Assembly (NCBI RefSeq): GCF_006636215.1
Contig: NZ_VIFM01000029.1
Span: 1 to 64,000 of the forward strand
Direction: 5' to 3'
Source: Myxococcus llanfairpwllgwyngyllgogerychwyrndrobwllllantysiliogogogochensis
GTDB taxonomy: Bacteria; Myxococcota; Myxococcia; Myxococcales; Myxococcaceae
DNA length: 64,000 bases
Position numbers and translations under genes: made by a program. Numbering within the stretch: position 1 is the stretch's first letter; the number at the start of each line of letters is the position of its first letter. This document shows positions 20,872-28,135 of this stretch, one piece after another. The notes beneath the pieces are model-generated. The model worked only from the letters and a program-made list of their open reading frames with translations. It did not search any database and was not told the origin of the DNA.

Positions 20872-22884
20872 TCAGGCAGCCTTCTCCGCGACCGGTTCCC
20901 ACACCAGCAGTCGCCCCCGCTCGTCCCTCACCGTGGCCGCGTCCTTTGAGAGCACGCGCGAGAGGGCGGGCTCGGCTTCGATGGCCCCTGCGAGGTCCGG
21001 CGTCACCTCGCGCATCGCCTGCCGCATGAGTTCCGCCATGCGCTCGGCGGCATCGTGGAGCCGGTTGGGGCAGTCCCCGCGCAGCTCCGCCACCAACTCG
21101 TCGTGCACCATGAGGATGAGGCGCGAGCCCCAGAGGGGAGAGCGACGGTCCGCGTACATCTCCCGGGACACGCGCCACGTCGCCAGCTTGGCGCCCACGG
21201 CACCGAGGCCCTGGAAGGGCGTGTTGAGCCACTGCGTGTAGCTGCACCCTCCCCGGAGGATGTCGGCGCCCGGAATCATGACGTCCACGAGCTGGCCATT
21301 GCGCGTGTACGCGCTGGCGCGGGCGAAGAGGGCGCGCTGCTCGGGCCACGCGTCGAGCCACCTGTCGCCGTAGCGGCGCGACACCTCGACGCACGCGGCG
21401 CAAACCATCTTCACCTTGCCTTGGACGCGCACGGGGACGCGCTCTACGCCGCACGTGTCCGCCACCTTCGCCAACAAACAGAACCGGACGCCGTCCTTGG
21501 CGCGTGCGTGGTACGCCATGCCGCCGGCTCCGAGGCCCCCGCCCTTGCCGAAGTTGAAAATCTTGGCGAGGGAGCGGAAGGACGTGGCCGTTGCCTCCTT
21601 GGCCTTCACGCGCGGCAGGAGGGCGTCGTAGCTCTCCCCCAGGAAGGTGGCCGCCGCCGAGGTGTGGACGTCCTCCTTGGCCAGCAGCGCATCCGCCATC
21701 CGCGAGTAGCCCACGTCCCAGATGGCACGCTGGGCCATCGTGCGCAGCTCCAGGCCGCCATAGTCCACGGAGCAGAAGACGAAGCCAGGGCGGGCCTCGT
21801 GGCACTCGCGTACGCCCCCGCGCTGGGGAAGCTGCTGGTAGTCGCTGGAGACGCGCGTCGTGGACACCAGCACGTTGAAGCGTGGGTTGAGGGGAGTGGC
21901 GGTGCCGGCCTCCAGCTTGCCCAGGTAGGTGGAGCGGTACTTGTCCACCTTGCCGGCCTTGCCCAGCTCCTCCAGCACCGTGTCGCCCGAGTCCAGAAGC
22001 GTGTCGCGGTCCGTGGCGACCTGTCCCTCGGGGAAGCGGGAGGACGGCGGGGTGACGGGAGGCGAGCCGTTGTAGGCGGCGGTGACGAGCTGGGCGAGGC
22101 GCTTGGAGTCCTTGGTGCCGTTAGGGCGGAAGATGCCGGCGGCCTGGAAGTGCGCGCGGTTGGCCTTCCACTCTTGCTCGACGCGGCGGCGCAGCTGCTC
22201 GACGCGTCCGGCATGGGTGCGCAGTCCCCAGATGGAGGCGAAGTGGAGAGCGATAGCGGCGCGGACCTGGTCCCCTTCGGCGTGGAGGTTGCCGCCGTTG
22301 GCGATGGTGGACGCGGCGCGCGCTTGGGACAGGTGGACGTCCAGCGTGAAGCGCGCGTCGCGTAGCGGGTACTTCACGGCGCCTTCGGGCCACTCTTCCA
22401 GCGGCACCCCATCCAACTCGCCGTAGCGCAGGCGCCACGCGTCCGGGGCGTGCTTGTCGGCGCTGATGTCGAGGCCGAGGTGTCGCCTCACCAGAAGGGC
22501 CAGCGGGTAGCGAGCGCCCTCGTCATCTCCGAGTGGGCGTCCCGTCTCCGGGTCCACACCATGGAGTCCCCGGGCAATGTCCAAGAGGGCTTCGCGGATG
22601 GCCACGTCATGGAAGCGGCCTGCCTCGGCGGCGGCGAAGACGGCGTCCACAAGTCGCGGGTCATCCGCGCACATGACGCCCAGGTCGTACGGGAGATTGG
22701 CGCCCGTCAATTCGACGTCCGGCGCGCGGAGGGCCTCGCGGAACCACGCGCGGGCCTGGGCGGCGGAAAGGAGCTGCTCGCTACCAGCTGCCTCCAGGGC
22801 GATGGAAGCGCAGACGAGCGGCGGCGCGAGAAGGCCGGGTTGAATCGGGTACGTCTCGGTATCGAAGCTGAAGAGGACGGGCAC
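20872..22884 (-). CDS. phage family A DNA polymerase with 3'-5' exonuclease
   Basis: 670-residue replicative polymerase of the DNA polymerase I family. The N-terminal DEDD proofreading domain begins FSFDTETYPI with a second Asp in NLPYDLGVM. Polymerase motifs are motif A SVDYGGLELR (about 370), motif B (O helix) RSLAKIFNFGKGGG (about 440) and motif C MVHDELVAE (about 592). There is no 5' nuclease domain, as in T7-type enzymes. It follows the SSB-like gene in a unit opened by repeat copy B and probably copies the phage genome together with the prophage primase-helicase. Confidence 0.95.
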   Translation of the reverse strand: MPVLFSFDTETYPIQPGLLAPPLVCASIALEAAGSEQLLSAAQARAWFREALRAPDVELTGANLPYDLGVMCADDPRLVDAVFAAAEAGRFHDVAIREALLDIARGLHGVDPETGRPLGDDEGARYPLALLVRRHLGLDISADKHAPDAWRLRYGELDGVPLEEWPEGAVKYPLRDARFTLDVHLSQARAASTIANGGNLHAEGDQVRAAIALHFASIWGLRTHAGRVEQLRRRVEQEWKANRAHFQAAGIFRPNGTKDSKRLAQLVTAAYNGSPPVTPPSSRFPEGQVATDRDTLLDSGDTVLEELGKAGKVDKYRSTYLGKLEAGTATPLNPRFNVLVSTTRVSSDYQQLPQRGGVRECHEARPGFVFCSVDYGGLELRTMAQRAIWDVGYSRMADALLAKEDVHTSAAATFLGESYDALLPRVKAKEATATSFRSLAKIFNFGKGGGLGAGGMAYHARAKDGVRFCLLAKVADTCGVERVPVRVQGKVKMVCAACVEVSRRYGDRWLDAWPEQRALFARASAYTRNGQLVDVMIPGADILRGGCSYTQWLNTPFQGLGAVGAKLATWRVSREMYADRRSPLWGSRLILMVHDELVAELRGDCPNRLHDAAERMAELMRQAMREVTPDLAGAIEAEPALSRVLSKDAATVRDERGRLLVWEPVAEKAA

Positions 22885-22962
22885 AACACCGAAAGGCCCG
22901 TGACGTGGGCCAGCCGTGGCGCCCTGGGGAGAGCGCCAAGAAGTCCAGAGGTGAAGGGGACG

Positions 22963-23493
22963 TCAGCCCAGGGCGTCCGCGAGCGGCGGGAGCTTCGCGG
23001 CGGCGCGCTTGGCCTCGATGGCGGCCAGCTCCGCGTCCGTGGGACTCACGTTGCTCCAGCGGTAGCCCTCGATGACCTTGCCGGGCCTGCCGTCCTTCTC
23101 GGGGAGCGTCTTGGGGAAGACGTCGCAGTCCACCAGGAGGAAGGCTCCGGCCTGCTTCGCCTCGGTGAACTTGGCGATGAAGTCCTGGGAGACTTCGTGC
23201 TCCTCGGCACCGGCCAGTGCCATGAGGAACGCCTTGAAGCGCCCACCGCCGTTCTTCTTCGAGTCGGAGACGTTCTCCACGTAGCTGGCGACGAGGCCGG
23301 GCCGCGTGGGCTCGGTGTTGGGCTGGGTCCGCTCCGACGTCACCACCTTCACTTCAGCGATGGCGGACAGGCCCTTGAATCCGTCCTTGGTGCGGATGGC
23401 CTGCACCTCCAGGCGGTAGCGGCCTGCCTTGAGATACTGCGCGCCGAGGGCGGCCTGAGAGGTGGCGATTCGTGCAAGTGCGGCGTTGCTCAT
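22963..23493 (-). CDS. probable phage ssDNA-binding / replication accessory protein
   Basis: 176-residue protein: a beta-rich N-terminal half (AGRYRLEVQAIRTKDGFKG, IAEVKVVTSE), a GGGRFKAFLMALAG segment and an acidic, Lys-rich tail. This pattern resembles phage SSB-like proteins that sit before a polymerase, but I recognise no diagnostic motif, so the call rests on shape and context. It is the first gene of a two-gene unit with the DNA polymerase. Unusually, the start lies about 60 nt after the repeat copy rather than 10-20 nt. Confidence 0.5.
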   Translation of the reverse strand: MSNAALARIATSQAALGAQYLKAGRYRLEVQAIRTKDGFKGLSAIAEVKVVTSERTQPNTEPTRPGLVASYVENVSDSKKNGGGRFKAFLMALAGAEEHEVSQDFIAKFTEAKQAGAFLLVDCDVFPKTLPEKDGRPGKVIEGYRWSNVSPTDAELAAIEAKRAAAKLPPLADALG

Positions 23494-23546
23494 GTCCCGT
23501 GTTCCCGTTCGATTGGAGGGACGTCGAGAGGACGTCCTCTCCTTCC

Positions 23547-23580
23547 TTTATGGGGACACTTTCCGGGAGCGGCCCAGCCA
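23547..23580 (-). promoter_or_regulatory. start-associated repeat, copy B
   Basis: Minus-strand CTCCCGGAAAGTGTCCCCAT then AAAGGAAGGAG. The 13-mer core is intact but the 5' flank is the most divergent of the nine. It precedes the SSB-like/polymerase unit with a leader of about 60 nt. Confidence 0.8.
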
Positions 23581-23768
23581 TGGAGAAGCACGCGTCCGGG
23601 CGACAGTCGCGGCAAGACGGCCCCTCAATTATCGCGATTCCATTCTGTCGAGACTTTGCTGCTATCCCTGCGCGCTGGAGGCATTTTTGTGGAAGTTGCG
23701 CGCCACTTATAGCGGGTACAACGCGCTTGGTAGGCTGAGCGCCAGTCCAAACCGGAATAGAGGGCACC

Positions 23769-24503
23769 GTGATTAGAGCGATTGAAGACGACATCCGGAG
23801 GCTGGCCCCCAAGGAGTGGGGTGCATACAGCAGAGCCACAGCACTCGTAGAGGCATTGCTCGTTATTGCCGGAACATTTGCTGTCGTTGTTCATGTAGAC
23901 GAGTGGTGGGCCAAAGCCATCGGCTGCTTGCTGGTGACTGTCGTCCCGCTCGTAGCGCTTGGGTGGCGTATCAGGCGAGCCAAAAGGCTCTGGCGTCAGC
24001 GAACAGGACTTGAGATTAGAACTCTTGACGACATCCAAAGATGCATTGCAGAGGAGAAGGCGCGGTTTGTTCTTGAGCACTCAAGTGTCAAAAGGAATCC
24101 AAGAATCATTGAGGCCGAGATTTCAGCCATCAAGGCACACAAGGAAGTAGGAAAATTGGACCCATTCTTTCCGAAGGGTTCGCTAGGGCTTCTGGCCTTC
24201 TTTGGAGCGAGTTTCCATGTGAACACATTGAGCACACTCTTTAGTCAGGGGAAGATCGAAGTCGCGGTGGCCATGACCGGCAGCATGGTCATAGTTGTTA
24301 TCGTTGGCATTGTAACATACACACATGTTCGAGACTTCTTGCTTCAACGTGAGATTCGTCTTGATGGAATTCTGCGCGCCCTGATCGATGCAAAAGCCTC
24401 ACTTGAAGGTACAGGAGACCTTGCCTCTTGGTGGAAAGGTAGTGAGGTCCCACAGCTGGCAACTAGCGCAAATACGGACGGAATTCCGCCTCTTCCTCAA
24501 TAG
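23769..24503 (+). CDS. moron membrane protein of unknown function
   Basis: 244-residue protein from a GTG start with AGAGGG upstream. Two N-terminal hydrophobic segments (TALVEALLVIAGTFAVVVHV and AIGCLLVTVVPLVALGW) and a second pair near the middle (LGLLAFFGASFHV, AMTGSMVIVVIVGIVTYTHV) enclose a charged cytoplasmic-looking loop. Codon use is much more A/T rich than neighbouring phage genes. It runs against the surrounding replication genes and overlaps the helicase 3' end by 41 bp. These are features of a moron expressed from the lysogen; superinfection exclusion is one possible role, unproven. Confidence 0.7.
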   Translation: MIRAIEDDIRRLAPKEWGAYSRATALVEALLVIAGTFAVVVHVDEWWAKAIGCLLVTVVPLVALGWRIRRAKRLWRQRTGLEIRTLDDIQRCIAEEKARFVLEHSSVKRNPRIIEAEISAIKAHKEVGKLDPFFPKGSLGLLAFFGASFHVNTLSTLFSQGKIEVAVAMTGSMVIVVIVGIVTYTHVRDFLLQREIRLDGILRALIDAKASLEGTGDLASWWKGSEVPQLATSANTDGIPPLPQ

Positions 24504-26349
24504 GCACATGGGACATCGCAACGCGCTCGTGACCGAGAGATAGCAGCAGCTTTTGCGGTTGCCCATCTGTCTGTTGGATGAACCGCGCTCGCTCGCGAGC
24601 CGTGGTGAACGCATCTGCGAAGTCCTGTGTGTGCAGGCACACGTCCACCTCGACGCAGGGCGCCTGCTGACCGGGGCGATGCGTGCGCGCGAGCAGTTGC
24701 TCCCACGTGGCGCCGTCCGAGGGCGGCGTCACCACGAGGTTTCGGGAGAACTGCTGGAGGTTCTTCCCCGTGGCGTGAGCTTTGATGCTGGCAACCACGG
24801 AGCGCGTTCCCGTCTCTCGGAGGATGGCCTCGGACGCCGCCCTGCCCCCGCCGTAGAACGGCACACCCGCCGCCTTCGCGATGCGCTCCCCCAGCTCCGG
24901 GTATTCGACCCAGACGATTCCCACCCGCGAGCGCGCCCACTCTGCTGCGTCCTTCACGAGAACGTCCGACACCCAAACGGCCTGGGGCTCGGGCTGCACG
25001 GCGGCATGAATCTCTGCCCACTCTGGCCACGTCCCCGCGTGCCAGACGGGCTTGTCGCCCTGATAGGGCGGCGTCATGTGCGCGCGGATGGCGGCCTTGG
25101 TGAGCAGCCCTGGCGAGTCCATGTGCTCGCGCCGTTCGCCCTTGAGTTCCTCCCAGACTTCCTTGTTCCACGCCTTGCGCCGCGCGAACCACTTCTCAAT
25201 CAGCTCCGGCGGCTCGCCCCTCGGGTAGCGCCAGCGATGAAAGAAGCCGGCGGACAACTGGCGAGCGCACGCAACGGATTGGAGCTGCTCCTGGAATTGC
25301 TCTCCGTCCGGACGTTCGCCCGCGTGCGCCAGCTCGATGAGGGCGAGGAGCTGCGCCGGAACGGGCCTGATGTGGCGCTCTCGGATGATGAGCGGCTTAT
25401 CCAGTGCGCTCTCTTCCGTGGCCACCACTCCGCGCGTCGCGTTGCGGCGGCGCTGGAAGCCCTCGCGCACGTGCTCTCCCGGTTCGCAGAGCTGCTCCAG
25501 CGAGCCAGGAGGGGCCACCACCTTGCCCGGGTCCAGGGCTGTTCCCCACTCCTCGACGACGTGGTGAGCGAGCGGCAAGGGCGAGCCCTCACCGAGCGCC
25601 AGGCGCGACAGGTGCGCGTAGTCCTTGATGCTCTTGGATGCGAAGGTGCCGGAGAGCGCCACGAGGCGCGTCCGTGGGTTCTCCTCGAAGTAGCGGAGGA
25701 ATCGGCCCGTGCGCGTTGACTTCGGGTCCTTGAGGTTGTGCGCCTCGTTGAGAATGACGAGGTCCGGGCGGATGCGCTCCAGGAGGTTCGTTGCTTCCTG
25801 GCTGGAGAGCTTGTTGTACGAGACGACGTGGAGCACCGGCAGGCCGACGCGGAACCATCTGCCGCCCGCGAGGTTGGGAAGCCGCCAGTGCGCGCCGTAG
25901 TAGCTCCACTCGACTTGGAACTGGGGCAGGAGGTTGGCGGGGATGAAGAGGACGGCCACGCGGCAGCTCGGCATCACCATGGGCATGAGGAAGGTTGTCA
26001 GCTCCTTGCCATGGCCCGTGCCGATGGGCGCGAGGAGTCCGCCGACGCGCGAGGACTCCAGGAGCGCTTGGGCTTGCACCCGACGCAACCGCGTAGGGCA
26101 CGGGCGCAGCGGGGACATGCTCGCGCAGCTACACGGGCCGGGTGGCGCGCGTAGCTGGGCCTCCAGGGCCTCGATGTCCGCCGAGGTGTACGCGGTGGCA
26201 AGCTCCCGCCGAGGCAAGGCGAGGATGCGGCCGAGGTCCGCCGAGTAGCCCACGGGAGAGCGTCCGTAGACCGGAGCACGCTCCACGGGCGGCGGGGGGC
26301 TCGCGGGCGTGTGTGTGACGCCCAGTCGTTCAAGAAGCCGCATCCCCAC
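24463..26349 (-). CDS. phage SNF2/DEAD-like superfamily 2 helicase
   Basis: 628-residue SF2 enzyme. A Cys pair and a RRVQAQALLES segment precede motif I PIGTGHGKEL; motif Ia is VLFIPANLLPQFQVEW. Motif II reads NEAH (VILNEAHNLKD) in place of DEAH, and motif III is ALSGTFA. The C-terminal half has ATGKNLQQFSRNLVV and LLARTHRPGQQ, typical of motifs V and VI in SNF2-like phage helicases. It likely remodels or unwinds DNA during replication. It follows the Cas4/RecB-like nuclease by 5 bp in the same unit, suggesting joint end processing. Confidence 0.85.
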   Translation of the reverse strand: MGMRLLERLGVTHTPASPPPPVERAPVYGRSPVGYSADLGRILALPRRELATAYTSADIEALEAQLRAPPGPCSCASMSPLRPCPTRLRRVQAQALLESSRVGGLLAPIGTGHGKELTTFLMPMVMPSCRVAVLFIPANLLPQFQVEWSYYGAHWRLPNLAGGRWFRVGLPVLHVVSYNKLSSQEATNLLERIRPDLVILNEAHNLKDPKSTRTGRFLRYFEENPRTRLVALSGTFASKSIKDYAHLSRLALGEGSPLPLAHHVVEEWGTALDPGKVVAPPGSLEQLCEPGEHVREGFQRRRNATRGVVATEESALDKPLIIRERHIRPVPAQLLALIELAHAGERPDGEQFQEQLQSVACARQLSAGFFHRWRYPRGEPPELIEKWFARRKAWNKEVWEELKGERREHMDSPGLLTKAAIRAHMTPPYQGDKPVWHAGTWPEWAEIHAAVQPEPQAVWVSDVLVKDAAEWARSRVGIVWVEYPELGERIAKAAGVPFYGGGRAASEAILRETGTRSVVASIKAHATGKNLQQFSRNLVVTPPSDGATWEQLLARTHRPGQQAPCVEVDVCLHTQDFADAFTTARERARFIQQTDGQPQKLLLSLGHERVAMSHVPIEEEAEFRPYLR

Positions 26350-26354
26350 TCCCT

Positions 26355-27821
26355 TCAGCGAGCACCGCGCACGAAGTCACCAGGGCCGCACAAGGGCTCC
26401 AGGGCCTCGACGGCGAGTTGCAGCAACTCCGAGTGGGCGAGGCCGAGGGCCGCGTAAGCTCCCGGCACGGGCGGCGCGTTGCGGATGGCCATGGAGAGCG
26501 CTCCCTTCCACCTGCCGAATCCCAGCGTGCTCTCGGCTCCCGCGAAGCGCAGGTCCGCCACGCCGCCGGCCTCACTCACCTGGGCGGCAACCTTCGCCAC
26601 GTACTCGGACAGTGATTCCGCGGGCATGTTGGGAACGCAGTCCACGAAGAGGCGCAGGCGCTCTCCCTGGGGGCTGGGTGTTGCCGGCGGGCTGGTGGCG
26701 GGCTCCTGGTCCTCGACGCGCGGCGCGGCGACCGGAGCGTTCAGGGCCTTCGGCTTGCGTCCACGTCGCTTCGGCGCGACTTCCGTGGCGATGGTGGGCG
26801 ATGCGGCGGGAGCGTCCGGGGGCAGCACGGCGGCCACCTCGGCACCAGGGCAGGACACATGCAGCACCTCACCCGAGCGGAGCTTGCTGGTGTTCTCCGA
26901 AGTCAGGGAGGCGCCGCACCTGTCGCACGTCCCCAGAGCCTCGGGGGCAGTGGCCTGGGGCGGTGCCGAGAGCGGCAACTGCGCGGCGGTGTCGGGGGAC
27001 TGGAGCTTGGGAACGAAGCGGTTCAACAGGGACATGGTGCGTTCTCCTGAAAGGCACTGCGCTTTGAAGGGGCACCCGCCGTACTTCTCGCAGGCGCCGA
27101 AGTTGGGCGGCGCGTCGGCGGTGCGCGTGGCTCGGGCCACCTCGCGCATGCGACGCACCATGGGGACGACCTTTTGTGTCCACTCACGCGAGACGTGCTC
27201 GACGCTCACCGAGGCAAGCACGCTCGCTGCACGTCGCGCGCCGCGCGTCTGGAAGTAGAGGTGCTCCAGCTCCAGCACGCGGACGCCTGGGAATCGCGCG
27301 TCCGAGAGGGCCGCCCAGACGCCGTAGCCCACCATCTGCAAGCCGGCCTCGGTGTTCGCGTCCACCAGCTGCGCGGGCGTTGCTGCGTAGCGCCCCACGT
27401 TGGACGAGAACTTGTGGTCCGTGACGCGCAGCACACCTTCCGCGAGTCGGCGCGGGTTGATGAGGTCAATGTGTCCGATGAACGGGACGCCATCCGCCGA
27501 CAAGGGAGAAGGCGTGCCGAAGGACTCTTCAACCAGGAGGTCCGCGCCCGGAGCTGGAAGCAGATGGCGCCCTGCTCGCGCGACGTCGCCCAGTACGTCC
27601 TCGCCCGTGCGTAGGTAGTGCTCCAGTTGCGCGTGCCCTTCAACGCCCAGGGCTTGCGCCTTCGTCTCTGGCTCGGGAAGGCGCAGCACCTTGACGAAGT
27701 ACCAGCGGCGCGGACACAGGCTGAATTGCTTCAGCTGCGAGACAGAGAGGAAGTTGAGGACGCCCCCGTCCACGGCGCGACGACGGGGGCCCTCGGCGGG
27801 CTGCATGACGGAAGTGTCCAC
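26355..27821 (-). CDS. Cas4/RecB-like PD-(D/E)XK exonuclease with zinc ribbon
   Basis: 488-residue nuclease. Residues about 25-290 match the Cas4/RecB exonuclease fold: LSVSQLKQFSLCPRRWYF (first Cys), GHIDLINP (Asp) and VTDHKFSS (Lys) for metal-dependent cleavage, LQMVGYG (Q/Y motif), then GACEKYGGCPFKAQCLSG giving three more Cys for a likely Fe-S cluster. A C-terminal region adds a CDRCG...C ribbon and a long Ala/Pro linker. It starts at GTG 6 nt after repeat copy C. Expected to resect double-strand ends in phage recombination together with the neighbouring helicase. Confidence 0.85.
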   Translation of the reverse strand: MDTSVMQPAEGPRRRAVDGGVLNFLSVSQLKQFSLCPRRWYFVKVLRLPEPETKAQALGVEGHAQLEHYLRTGEDVLGDVARAGRHLLPAPGADLLVEESFGTPSPLSADGVPFIGHIDLINPRRLAEGVLRVTDHKFSSNVGRYAATPAQLVDANTEAGLQMVGYGVWAALSDARFPGVRVLELEHLYFQTRGARRAASVLASVSVEHVSREWTQKVVPMVRRMREVARATRTADAPPNFGACEKYGGCPFKAQCLSGERTMSLLNRFVPKLQSPDTAAQLPLSAPPQATAPEALGTCDRCGASLTSENTSKLRSGEVLHVSCPGAEVAAVLPPDAPAASPTIATEVAPKRRGRKPKALNAPVAAPRVEDQEPATSPPATPSPQGERLRLFVDCVPNMPAESLSEYVAKVAAQVSEAGGVADLRFAGAESTLGFGRWKGALSMAIRNAPPVPGAYAALGLAHSELLQLAVEALEPLCGPGDFVRGAR

Positions 27822-27827
27822 ACTCTC

Positions 27828-27854
27828 TTCAATGGGGACGCTTTCCGCGCGTGG
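27828..27854 (-). promoter_or_regulatory. start-associated repeat, copy C
   Basis: Minus-strand CCACGCGCGGAAAGCGTCCC then CATTGAA, followed by GAGA and the GTG of the Cas4/RecB-like gene. Confidence 0.85.
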
Positions 27855-27868
27855 TCCGCTGCTCGCCT

Positions 27869-28135
27869 CTATGCCTTGAGTAGTTCCTCACCCAATGCGT
27901 GGAGGGCGGTCGCAAGCCCCTGTCGTTCAAGCGCCCCCTGGACGAGCAGGCGAATGCAGCATCCATGGGGGCTTTCAGTCATCTCTACGGTGGGCTCAAG
28001 TCCTCCCTCGAAGTGCAATTCAATCAACGTCGTGGTTCGGTCGCCATCGGCAGGGCTAAGCACCGCGCGCGCTCTCACGTGTTCAGACAGGTGGCTGTGG
28101 GTACGGATGACGGTTGTGCACTCGGGCTGTTTCAT
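27869..28135 (-). CDS. small phage protein of unknown function
   Basis: 88-residue protein starting at the ATG that overlaps the primase-helicase stop codon by 4 bp (ATGA), so it is translationally coupled to that gene. It has a Cys pair in SPHGCCIRLLVQG and a helical C-terminus (LERQGLATALHALGEELLK). No family recognised. It closes the unit opened by repeat copy D. Confidence 0.65.
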   Translation of the reverse strand: MKQPECTTVIRTHSHLSEHVRARAVLSPADGDRTTTLIELHFEGGLEPTVEMTESPHGCCIRLLVQGALERQGLATALHALGEELLKA

